Positions 1 to 5,545 of a stretch of 5,545 bases of DNA are shown here, piece by piece; position 1 is the first letter of the stretch, and each line of letters starts with the position of its first letter. The translations under genes and the position numbers were made by a program. The stretch spans positions 1-5,545 of the forward strand of contig JAGQXA010000455.1 of NCBI GenBank assembly GCA_020436865.1, read 5' to 3'. A model generated the notes under the pieces. It did no database searches and was not told the DNA's origin. It saw only the letters and a list, made by a program, of their open reading frames with translations. The DNA comes from Saprospiraceae bacterium (GTDB lineage: Bacteria; Bacteroidota; Bacteroidia; Chitinophagales; Saprospiraceae).

Positions 1-47
1 AGCAAACGCCAGGACGCCACCGGACTCCCGACATCACCGCCCCAATC

Positions 48-95
48 CCCCAATAAACCAATTCCCCAATTAACCAATTCCCCAATTAACCAATT
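48..95. repeat. 16-bp tandem repeat made of CCAATT octamers
   Basis: Three full 16-bp units lie end to end: CCCCAATAAACCAATT at 48-63, then CCCCAATTAACCAATT at 64-79 and 80-95. The first differs from the others by one base. Partial copies flank them: CCCCAAT at 40-46 and CCCCAA at 96-101. Each unit is itself two octamers, CCCCAATT and AACCAATT, sharing CCAATT, so the basic period is 8 bp with the first two bases alternating CC and AA. The stretch is far more AT-rich than the rest of the window. The unit length is not a multiple of three, which argues against a coding repeat. Function is unknown. Confidence 0.9.
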
Positions 96-109
96 CCCCA
101 AACCAGAAA

Positions 110-135
110 CCGGGCTCCGGAAGGTCCGGGCCCGG
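110..135. other. GC-rich hairpin, possible terminator of an upstream gene
   Basis: CCGGGC (110-115) pairs with GCCCGG (130-135), and CCGG (117-120) pairs with CCGG (126-129). T116 is bulged and the loop is AAGGT. This gives ten G-C pairs. It is followed by CACTG and then GGGGTTTTG, so the T-run begins about ten bases after the stem rather than directly at it, which makes it a poor intrinsic terminator. It could instead end transcription from off-window DNA less efficiently, or act as a structured leader element before the sigma gene. Confidence 0.5.
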
Positions 136-354
136 CACTGGGGGTTTTGCTACACGCCAAAGCGAATTTGGAATTTCGGGGTTTTGTCTGCTCAAGGGAT
201 TACCGCCCTGGGCGGGGTAGCTCGTTGGCTTTTGGGGTTGCTTTTCCCTGTAATCCCGGGCCGGAGCAAAAGGTTACCCCGGTTCCTGAATTTTTCGGTA
301 AATTTAAGCCGGAGCGCTCCTGCGCAGCCGGCAATAGAAAAACCTACCCCTCTT

Positions 355-924
355 ATGGAAGGATCTTCCCATTCCGACTGGAAGTACATTCAAGGATTAC
401 TGGACAACGACCGCGTCATTCTGGAGAAGTGTTACGATCAATTCGAGAACAGCATCATTCAGTTTGCCCGCAGGAACAACGGCAATATCGAGGATGGCCG
501 CGATCTCTTTCAGGAAGGATTGCTGGCCGTTCTGAAAATGGCCCAGCGCCCGAACTTTCAGCTGACCTCTTCTTTTTACGCGCTTCTCTTCGGCATCTGC
601 CGGCGTATCTGGCTCAAACAACTGCGCAAAAGATATGGCCGCGAGGTAACCATTTCCGACGAAAATGAATATACCGATGAACAAGATGTCGAACGCACCC
701 TTTTAGCAAGAGAGTTGAGCATGCTGGTTCGGAACAAGCTGCAGGAACTGACCGAACGCTGTCAGAAGATCCTGAACCTTTTCTATGAAGAAGAGCGAAA
801 AATGCAGGAAATCGCCGAAGAAATGGAGTTTGCCAACGAGAATGTCGCCAAGAAGGAAAAATTCAAATGCAAGAAGCGGCTGATCGAACTCATCCAAAGC
901 GACCCCACCTTCGACGAGTATTGA
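355..924 (+). CDS. Sigma-70 family (ECF-type) RNA polymerase sigma factor
   Basis: A 189-residue cytoplasmic protein expected to bind core RNA polymerase and direct it to a specific promoter set. Region 2 lies at about residues 25-95: the segment starting DLFQEG (50-55), followed by FYALLFGICRRIWLKQLRKR (74-93), matches the helical core and promoter-melting part of ECF sigmas. A short acidic linker follows (about 101-112). Region 4 lies at about 125-180, with LTERCQKILNLFY (132-144) leading into a helix-turn-helix and a basic recognition helix (AKKEKFKCKKRL, 165-176). Length and the two-domain layout without region 3 fit ECF sigmas. I chose the ATG at 355 because homology begins just after it; a TTG at 184 in the same frame would add 57 residues without sigma-like character. 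No Shine-Dalgarno is visible, as is usual in this phylum. The next gene is a likely anti-sigma partner. ECF subgroup and regulon cannot be told from here. Confidence 0.88.
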   Translation: MEGSSHSDWKYIQGLLDNDRVILEKCYDQFENSIIQFARRNNGNIEDGRDLFQEGLLAVLKMAQRPNFQLTSSFYALLFGICRRIWLKQLRKRYGREVTISDENEYTDEQDVERTLLARELSMLVRNKLQELTERCQKILNLFYEEERKMQEIAEEMEFANENVAKKEKFKCKKRLIELIQSDPTFDEY

Positions 925-1024
925 CACCAAGACCGAACTGGAACGGCTGCCCTCTCGCTCCCCGACCCGGTACTGCCGGGGCTCGACACATCGATGAACA
1001 TGGCCGATCCTAAACAAAAGACTT
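925..1024 (+). other. Spacer between sigma factor and anti-sigma-like gene
   Basis: This 100-bp gap has no supportable reading frame and no terminator with a T-tract. It can form a small GC hairpin in two mutually exclusive ways: CCCCG (960-964) with CGGGG (977-981), or CCCGG (966-970) with CCGGG (976-980). No TTTG/TAnnTTTG promoter pair is apparent. The lack of both terminator and promoter is compatible with co-transcription of the two flanking genes. The ATGs at 994 and 1000 are out of frame with the downstream gene. Confidence 0.45.
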
Positions 1025-1762
1025 ATGACCACCGACCGACACGAACGCATTGACCAATATCTGGATGGCGCCCTATCGGATGCCGAGCGGAAGCAGTTCG
1101 AATCCGACCTGCAATCGGATCCCGAACTTGCCAAACTGCTCGAACTGCACCGCGCCGTCGATAACGCCTTGTCCGACCGGCACGAAAAGGCCGTCGAACG
1201 CACCTTGCAGGATATTCGTCAGAACCGTCTGCAACGCAATTGGAGCCTCACGCTCTTCTTCCGTCAGCGACCGGCCCTGGCCGCCGCCGCTGCCATTGCG
1301 CTGTTGATCGTCGCGGGCTGGTTCCTCTGGAATCCGGGAGGTACGGCAGAGCCGAATAAACTTTTCACCCAGTACTTCGAGTCGGGCACCGCCGAGCTGA
1401 CCCAGATGAGCGGCAATTCCGAGCAATTGCTGGTGGCCGGCGAGCAAGCCTACAACGGACAACGCTTTCACGAAGCCCTCGACCTGTTCGAAGAGTTTCT
1501 CCGCCTGCAAGCCGACCGCTCCGACGTCCGCCTGATGGCCGGCAAGGCCGCTCTGGCTTCGGGCGAGTGGGAAAAAGCCGCCGGCCATTTCACCTTGCTC
1601 GAACAGGATCCGGCTTACCGGCAGGAAGGACGCTGGCAGAAGTCCCTGGCCCTGCTCGCCCAAGGCCAATACGAGGCCTGCCGGGAGTTGCTGCGACAGG
1701 TAGAAGGCCGACGCGCCGAAAAGGCGGCAGAACTGCTCGAACAACTGGATAATCTGCGATGA
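1025..1762 (+). CDS. Membrane protein with anti-sigma-like N-terminus and TPR C-terminus
   Basis: A 245-residue single-pass protein. Residues 8-48 (RIDQYLDGALSDAER followed by SDPELAKLLELHRAV) match the start of many anti-sigma factors and FecR-like regulators, though the zinc-binding His/Cys motif of ZAS anti-sigmas is absent and the protein has no cysteine before residue 219. A hydrophobic helix spans about 83-102 (ALAAAAAIALLIVAGWFLW), preceded by basic residues (R64, R68, R71, R80, R82), which predicts N-in, C-out topology. The outer part holds about three TPR-like helix pairs: 133-165 (AGEQAYNGQRFHEALDLFEEFL), 167-197 (AGKAALASGEWEKAAGHF) and 201-230 (LALLAQGQYEACRELL). It lies 100 bp after the sigma gene on the same strand. 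I infer that the cytoplasmic part sequesters the sigma factor and the periplasmic TPRs sense a partner or envelope state. A TPR scaffold unrelated to sigma control is the alternative. Confidence 0.72.
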   Translation: MTTDRHERIDQYLDGALSDAERKQFESDLQSDPELAKLLELHRAVDNALSDRHEKAVERTLQDIRQNRLQRNWSLTLFFRQRPALAAAAAIALLIVAGWFLWNPGGTAEPNKLFTQYFESGTAELTQMSGNSEQLLVAGEQAYNGQRFHEALDLFEEFLRLQADRSDVRLMAGKAALASGEWEKAAGHFTLLEQDPAYRQEGRWQKSLALLAQGQYEACRELLRQVEGRRAEKAAELLEQLDNLR

Positions 1763-1778
1763 TGATCGCTTTGGCGCG

Positions 1779-1808
1779 TTTGCGACAGGAATGCGCCGGT
1801 ATTTTTTG
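1779..1808 (+). promoter_or_regulatory. Candidate Bacteroidota-type promoter for the propeller gene
   Basis: TTTG at 1779-1782 is followed after 17 bases by TATTTTTTG at 1800-1808. This approximates the Bacteroidota primary-sigma consensus of a TTTG -33 element and a TAnnTTTG -7 element, with one extra T in the second. A second TTTG lies at 1770-1773. The predicted start point would leave a leader of roughly 65 bases before the ATG at 1882. The spacing is at the short end and the -7 match is imperfect, so this is a weak call. Confidence 0.3.
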
Positions 1809-1836
1809 CATCTTTATGCGATGTTTGCAGTCTTTA
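1805..1836. repeat. Imperfect direct repeat in the propeller gene leader
   Basis: TTTGCATCTTTA (1805-1816) recurs as TTTGCAGTCTTTA (1824-1836), differing only by one inserted G. The copies start 19 bp apart, roughly two helical turns. The first overlaps the end of the candidate -7 element. It could be a pair of operator half-sites or a chance or slippage duplication; nothing here identifies a binding protein. Confidence 0.45.
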
Positions 1837-1881
1837 AGTCTGTTTGTTCCTGATCCATACCACAAAACATTGTATAAAGTT

Positions 1882-3291
1882 ATGAAAAGAATTACCACAG
1901 CACTCCTTCTGTCGCTGCCGTTCACCTTCCTCTGGGGGCAGGCGGAAGAAGCCCGCCTTCTCAGCCACTGGGCCGACGAAACCATCCCGGCCACCTCCTG
2001 GCTCAACAGCCGCTACAACGAAGTCTGGGGGCTCACGCAGAACGGACTGGAAATTGCCGTGATCGGCTCCACCATGGGGGTACACTTCATCGACGTGACC
2101 GACCCGGAGAATCCGAATGAACTGAAGAGCGCTTTCGTGCAAGGCAATGCCACGGGCGCCAATCTGGTGCACCGCGATTATCACGACTATGGCGGTTATC
2201 TGTATACCGTTGCCGACGAAGGCTTCAGCACCCTCCAGATCATCGACCTGAGCAACCTGCCGGATACGGCCATGCTGGTGTATAACTCCGACGAACTGCT
2301 GCGCCGGTCGCACAACATCTTTATCGACAGCACCAGTGCCCGCCTCTATGCCTGCGGCGTATCGGCCCAGGGCGGCAATCCGAGTCTGCGCATCCTTTCG
2401 CTCGACGATCCGGTAAACCCGACCATCCTGGCCAGCTATCCCAATGGCACGCTATCGCTGCCCTATGTGCACGATTGCTATGTGCGCCACGATACGGCCT
2501 ATCTGAATTGCGGGAATTCCGGCTTCTTTGTGGTCGACTTCACCGATCCGCTCAACCCAAACCTGCTGGGCACCATGACCACCTATCCGCAGGAAGGCTA
2601 TAACCACTCGGGTTGGCTACATGAAACCCTGCCGATCTACTACCTGGCCGACGAAACGCATGGCATGGACCTCAAAGCGGTGGATGTGTCGGATTTCGCC
2701 GACATCAAGGTCGTGAGCACTTTCGACACGGGTTCGGAGATCCCCACCTCCATTCCGCATAACCTCATCGTTCGCGACAACTACCTCTATGTGTCCTACT
2801 ACTACGAAGGACTGCAGGTTTACGATCTCACCGATCCCGCCAACCCGGTACGAGTGGCCTACTACGATACCTACCCGGGTGAAGACGAAGACTTCTACGC
2901 CGGCGCCTGGGGCGTGTACCCGTTCCTGCCTTCCGGCAATATCCTCATTTCGGATATGCAGGGCGGACTCTTCGTCATCGAAAGTATGGAGTCGCTGTTC
3001 ACCGGCGCCCGGGAAACAGCGGCCTTTACCGGAGATCTCCGCCTGTTCCCGCAGCCGGCCTCCGGCCTGGTGAACATTTCGATCGAACTGGAAACGGCCT
3101 TGCACGATGCCCGCCTACAAGTCCTCGACCTTAACGGACGCGTATTGCGGCAGCAAAGCCTCGGCGATCTGAATGCCGGGCGCCACGGCTTCGAATGGAC
3201 GATTCCGGGGCAGTGGGCCGACGGCTACTACCTCCTGCAACTACAGAGCCGCGAACAGGCGGTCACCAAAAAGCTCGTGCTGCAGCGCTGA
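1882..3291 (+). CDS. Secreted choice-of-anchor B (LVIVD-type) beta-propeller with T9SS sorting domain
   Basis: A 469-residue protein expected at the cell surface or outside the cell; its biochemical role is unknown. A Sec signal peptide covers about residues 1-19 (MKRITTALLLSLPFTFLWG, cleaved before QAEE). Residues about 45-367 form seven blade-like repeats. Each begins with His or Trp (W49, H101, H144, H197, H242, H293, W343), and six end in a D-x-[TSD]-D-P-x-N-P-like turn (71-78, 122-129, 173-180, 219-226, 268-275, 315-322; the second and fifth are degenerate). From about 386 (LRLFPQPASGLVNIS) to KKLVLQR at the end is a type A Por/T9SS sorting domain, for export across the outer membrane and usually surface attachment. 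The ATG at 1882 is chosen because the signal peptide starts there. An in-frame ATG at 1759 overlaps the previous stop as ATGA but would bury the signal peptide behind 41 residues. A strong terminator follows. Confidence 0.87.
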   Translation: MKRITTALLLSLPFTFLWGQAEEARLLSHWADETIPATSWLNSRYNEVWGLTQNGLEIAVIGSTMGVHFIDVTDPENPNELKSAFVQGNATGANLVHRDYHDYGGYLYTVADEGFSTLQIIDLSNLPDTAMLVYNSDELLRRSHNIFIDSTSARLYACGVSAQGGNPSLRILSLDDPVNPTILASYPNGTLSLPYVHDCYVRHDTAYLNCGNSGFFVVDFTDPLNPNLLGTMTTYPQEGYNHSGWLHETLPIYYLADETHGMDLKAVDVSDFADIKVVSTFDTGSEIPTSIPHNLIVRDNYLYVSYYYEGLQVYDLTDPANPVRVAYYDTYPGEDEDFYAGAWGVYPFLPSGNILISDMQGGLFVIESMESLFTGARETAAFTGDLRLFPQPASGLVNISIELETALHDARLQVLDLNGRVLRQQSLGDLNAGRHGFEWTIPGQWADGYYLLQLQSREQAVTKKLVLQR

Positions 3292-3313
3292 CCCGCACTT
3301 CCGCAGGAACGGC

Positions 3314-3348
3314 AAAAAGGCACAAAGTGGACTACTTTGTGCCTTTTT
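3314..3348. terminator. Intrinsic terminator, probably bidirectional
   Basis: A perfect 15-bp inverted repeat: 3314-3328 (AAAAAGGCACAAAGT) pairs with 3334-3348 (ACTTTGTGCCTTTTT) around the 5-base loop GGACT. The stem ends in a T5 tract on the + strand and an A5 tract on the other side, so it can terminate transcripts in both directions. It begins 23 bases after the propeller stop codon and ends 43 bases before the porin start, which makes these two genes separate transcription units. Confidence 0.92.
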
Positions 3349-3351
3349 CAC

Positions 3352-3359
3352 TTAATTTG
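3352..3359 (+). promoter_or_regulatory. Possible -7 element for the porin gene
   Basis: TTAATTTG resembles the Bacteroidota -7 consensus TAnnTTTG with one mismatch, and it would place a start point about 25 bases before the porin ATG. The only upstream TTTG (3336-3339) lies inside the terminator stem at too short a spacing (12 bases). The porin needs its own promoter because the strong terminator lies directly upstream, and this is the best candidate in the short gap. Confidence 0.22.
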
Positions 3360-3391
3360 CACTGCGCGAACCCAATCTGCGTTCTGCATCC

Positions 3392-5332
3392 ATGAAGCAC
3401 CCCGTACTCCACATAGCGCTTGTTCTGGCTACGCTGACGGCCCGGCCGGTCGTAGCTCAACAGGGTCCGCCACCGGGAGTGGGATCCGGAGACATCACTT
3501 TCCAGCCCGACAGCAATGCGACCGATCCGTCGATCGATACGTCCGACATCTATGTGCTGTACGCCGAACTCCCGGAACAGGAGTACGACTTTCCCGATAC
3601 CCTGCTGGGGCGCGACATCACCCAATACGATCCGATCCGCCTCGGGCCGTTCGACCGGGGGCATCTGGGGAATCTGGGCTCGCCCTCCTACCGGCTGATC
3701 TTCACGCCGGGAAATCCGACCATGGGATTCCATTTGGGGTACGACGGATTCGACCTCTATCGCGTCTATGCCGACCAACTGGCTTTCTATCGCCTGCAGC
3801 AGGCAATGACGAAGGCCTACTTCTCACAAGGTCCGACGCAGGAAAACACCTATTTCCAGCTGCAGTTCGGCCGCAGTTTTGCCAACCAGACCCAATTGGC
3901 CCTCGACTACCGGCGGATCAATAACGAAGGCGCGCTCTTCCACCAGCGCGCCCTCGACAACGCGCTGGCGGTCGGGCTCCGGCACGAATCGGCCGGAAAG
4001 CGTTATCAGTTTTTCGCCACCTTCGCCACCAACTCGACCGAACTGCAGGAAAACGGAGGCATCACTGCCGAACCGACCAACAGCCAGGGGCAGGTCATTC
4101 TCGTTTCGCCGCTAACCATTTCGGTCGAATTGGAGTCGCCCGAAACCCGGTATGCCACCCGCGAACTCCTATGGACCCATTACCTGAACCTGCGCACCGC
4201 CCAGGACACGACCGGGGAGAACCGGCGGGCCCTGACCGTCGGACACCGGCTGAACTACCGCACTGACGTGTACAAGTTCTACGACGATCAGCCGGCAGCC
4301 GATTCCTCCTTCTATGGGAACTTCCAGGTCGACTCGCGCGGAATACGTCACTACGTCGAACATCGCCGGCTCGAAAATCGATTCGAGCTGAAAACGTTCA
4401 CCATGGCCCCTACCGATTCTACGGGCGTTCGGCGTCCGCGCGACCTGTTGTCGGTCGGGCTCTTGCATCAGTGGCATTGGTTGCAACAAGAACCGGTCGA
4501 CAGTACTTTTCAAGCCGTTTTCCTGACCGGACGAATGATCCTGCAACCGGTGCCGCGCGTGCGACTGGAAGCCTATGCCCACTATGGCGTGCTCGGCAAC
4601 CTGGGCGACTACCGGCTCGAAGGAAAACTGTGGCTCGACCTGAAAAAGGTCGGACAATGGCGTTTCCAGGCCATCAGCCAGTTGCAATCGCCGTCTTTGC
4701 TCGAGCAAAGGCTCTACCTCACCCAGGAACTCTTCTGGGAAAACGACTTCAAAAAAACACTGGAGACCACCCTGGCAGCGGCCCTCTTGCTGCCGGATTG
4801 GGGGATCGAGGTGGAGGGTCGCTACAATCTGATCGCCAATTACCTGTATTTCGACAGTCTGGGAGTGGCCCGTCAAAGCGGTACGGCGATCAGCATTCCT
4901 CAGCTGGTTGCCCGGGCGCAACTGCATCTCGGCGTCCTGCATTTCGAAAACGAGCTAACGCTGCAGCGCCCGAGCGGCGATCTCCTGCGCCTGCCGTCGC
5001 TGTACTCCCGGCACAGCCTTTATCTGGAGGGGCGCATCTTCAGGCAGGTCATGCTGGCCCGGTTGGGTTTCGACCTTCGCCTGCATTCCGATTTTCTGCT
5101 GCCGGGCTATCAGCCGATCTTTAGCCAATACACCCTACAGGAGGAGCAGTCGACCGGTTGGCAGCCACTCGTCGATGCCTTTTTCGCCTTCAAAGTGAAG
5201 AAATTCCGCTTTTTCCTGCGGGTGGAGAACCTGGCCCCGCTGCTGACCACGCGGTACTATTACCTCGCCGCCGGATATCCGATCGCTCAAACGGGCGTGC
5301 GTTTCGGCCTCTCCTGGCAGTTTGTCGATTGA
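3392..5332 (+). CDS. Putative outer-membrane porin (Porin_10-like)
   Basis: A 646-residue protein predicted to form an outer-membrane beta-barrel. A signal peptide spans about residues 1-22 (MKHPVLHIALVLATLTARPVVA), followed by a Pro/Gly-rich linker (QQGPPPGVGSGD). The segment from about 52 to 125 carries DTLLGRDITQYDP (69-81), a HLGNLGSPSYRLIF stretch (91-104) and MGFHLGYDGFDLY (111-123). This resembles the N-terminal part of the Bacteroidota 'putative porin' family (Pfam Porin_10), which I recognise from general knowledge. From about 127 the chain is a long run of alternating aromatic/hydrophobic and polar residues typical of antiparallel barrel strands, ending in GVRFGLSWQFVD, whose aromatic residues near the C-terminus suit a barrel-assembly signal. 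Length fits the family. No TonB box or plug domain is evident, so a TonB-dependent receptor is unlikely. Substrate is unknown. It is transcribed separately from the upstream gene and converges on the minus-strand gene. Confidence 0.8.
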   Translation: MKHPVLHIALVLATLTARPVVAQQGPPPGVGSGDITFQPDSNATDPSIDTSDIYVLYAELPEQEYDFPDTLLGRDITQYDPIRLGPFDRGHLGNLGSPSYRLIFTPGNPTMGFHLGYDGFDLYRVYADQLAFYRLQQAMTKAYFSQGPTQENTYFQLQFGRSFANQTQLALDYRRINNEGALFHQRALDNALAVGLRHESAGKRYQFFATFATNSTELQENGGITAEPTNSQGQVILVSPLTISVELESPETRYATRELLWTHYLNLRTAQDTTGENRRALTVGHRLNYRTDVYKFYDDQPAADSSFYGNFQVDSRGIRHYVEHRRLENRFELKTFTMAPTDSTGVRRPRDLLSVGLLHQWHWLQQEPVDSTFQAVFLTGRMILQPVPRVRLEAYAHYGVLGNLGDYRLEGKLWLDLKKVGQWRFQAISQLQSPSLLEQRLYLTQELFWENDFKKTLETTLAAALLLPDWGIEVEGRYNLIANYLYFDSLGVARQSGTAISIPQLVARAQLHLGVLHFENELTLQRPSGDLLRLPSLYSRHSLYLEGRIFRQVMLARLGFDLRLHSDFLLPGYQPIFSQYTLQEEQSTGWQPLVDAFFAFKVKKFRFFLRVENLAPLLTTRYYYLAAGYPIAQTGVRFGLSWQFVD

Positions 5333-5337
5333 GCGCG

Positions 5338-5545
5338 TCAGAGCTCGTAGTTGGGCTTCAGGCGGGACGAATGATCGCCGGCATAGAATTCGTCGATGAT
5401 CTGGATCACCTCTTCGGCCTCGTCGACGATTGGCAACAGATCGAGGTCTTCCGGACTGACATTCCGGTATTCGGCCAGCATGACATCGCGGATCCAGTCT
5501 TTCAGTCCGCTCCAGAACTTGGAGCCGACCAGCACGACCGGCACT
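5338..5545 (-). CDS. C-terminal part of a LOG/TIGR00730-like Rossmann-fold protein (partial)
   Basis: Only the last 68 or so residues are in the window; the gene enters from the right edge and ends at a TGA (complement of 5338-5340). The first codon seen, GTG, is taken as internal. PVVLVGSKFWSGL followed by DWIRDVMLAEY, then ISPEDLD-like VSPEDLDLLPIVD and EEVIQIIDEFY, closely resembles the C-terminal strand and helices of Bacteroidota TIGR00730/LOG family proteins. These are nucleotide phosphoribohydrolase-like enzymes, related to plant LOG cytokinin-activating enzymes. The diagnostic PGGxGTxxE motif would be upstream, outside the window, so activity cannot be judged. The stop lies 5 bp from the porin stop, tail to tail. 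Assignment rests on my recognition of the C-terminal pattern alone. Confidence 0.7.
   Translation of the reverse strand, partial: VPVVLVGSKFWSGLKDWIRDVMLAEYRNVSPEDLDLLPIVDEAEEVIQIIDEFYAGDHSSRLKPNYEL

Larger units (their letters stand above)
1..354. other. Gene-free upstream region with repeat and hairpin
   Basis: No supportable gene lies in these 354 bases. Two + strand frames close early (stops near 54 and 71). The third stays open from the left edge into the sigma factor gene, but its translation is low-complexity Pro/Asn/Gln across the tandem repeat and then resembles no protein I know, so I treat it as non-coding. The region holds the 16-bp tandem repeat and the GC-rich hairpin listed separately. 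The nonamer GGGGTTTTG occurs at 141-149 and again at 178-186. I found no convincing Bacteroidota promoter pair (TTTG then TAnnTTTG) ahead of the sigma gene. Confidence 0.6.

Noticed and set aside
48..95. CRISPR array
   Set aside because: The units are 16 bp and directly adjacent with no unique spacers, and no cas-like gene is nearby.
110..135. Clean rho-independent terminator
   Set aside because: The hairpin is strong, but the T-run begins about ten bases after the stem and is interrupted by G residues.
184..354. N-terminal extension of the sigma factor from TTG at 184
   Set aside because: Sigma-like sequence starts only after the ATG at 355; the extra 57 residues are Pro/Arg-rich with a hydrophobic patch and would be unusual for an ECF-type sigma.
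1073..1744. Long minus-strand reading frame (223 codons) opposite the TPR protein
   Set aside because: It is the antisense shadow of a gene with clear TPR and transmembrane features. Its translation shows no recognisable domain, and such frames are expected in GC-rich DNA.
1759..1881. Start of the propeller gene at the ATG overlapping the previous stop
   Set aside because: It would place 41 residues before a textbook signal peptide that starts with MKR at 1882, and the protein needs Sec export for T9SS secretion.
4169..4942. Minus-strand reading frame of 257 codons inside the porin gene
   Set aside because: It lies fully opposite the well-supported porin. Its translation has no signal peptide or domain I recognise, and it has no separate promoter or spacing.
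3392..5332. TonB-dependent receptor
   Set aside because: I see no TonB box, plug domain or carboxypeptidase-like N-terminal domain, and the N-terminal pattern suits the putative porin family better.

Overview
The window looks like chromosomal DNA from a fairly GC-rich member of the Bacteroidota, most plausibly a Saprospiria/Lewinella-like lineage. Three things support the phylum: a secreted protein with a type IX secretion (T9SS, Por) C-terminal sorting domain, a long outer-membrane protein resembling the Bacteroidota 'putative porin' family, and starts without Shine-Dalgarno sequences. The class-level guess is inference from GC content and gene style only.

Layout, left to right. Positions 1-354 hold no gene I can support. 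They contain a 16-bp tandem repeat built from CCAATT octamers (about 40-101) and a GC-rich hairpin (110-135). Next, on the + strand, are a sigma-70/ECF-type sigma factor (355-924) and, 100 bp later, a single-pass membrane protein with an anti-sigma-like N-terminus and a periplasmic TPR C-terminus (1025-1762). The pair reads as a sigma/anti-sigma module. A 119-bp gap with a candidate Bacteroidota promoter and an imperfect direct repeat leads to a secreted seven-bladed beta-propeller of the choice-of-anchor B/LVIVD type with a T9SS sorting domain (1882-3291). A perfect 15-bp intrinsic terminator (3314-3348) separates it from the putative porin (3392-5332). The porin converges, with only 5 bp between stop codons, on the 3' end of a minus-strand gene that runs off the right edge and resembles the C-terminus of LOG/TIGR00730 Rossmann-fold proteins.

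How the genes may work together: the sigma factor and the TPR membrane protein probably form one regulatory switch responding to an envelope signal. The propeller and porin are cell-envelope or surface products, each with its own Sec signal peptide, and the terminator makes them separate transcription units. Nothing in the sequence shows that the sigma factor controls them; adjacency is the only hint. I see no mobile element, CRISPR array, RNA gene or clear new multi-gene system. The least ordinary signals are the ring of His/Trp residues at equivalent blade positions in the propeller, the TPR-type anti-sigma candidate that lacks a zinc motif, and the octamer-based tandem repeat.
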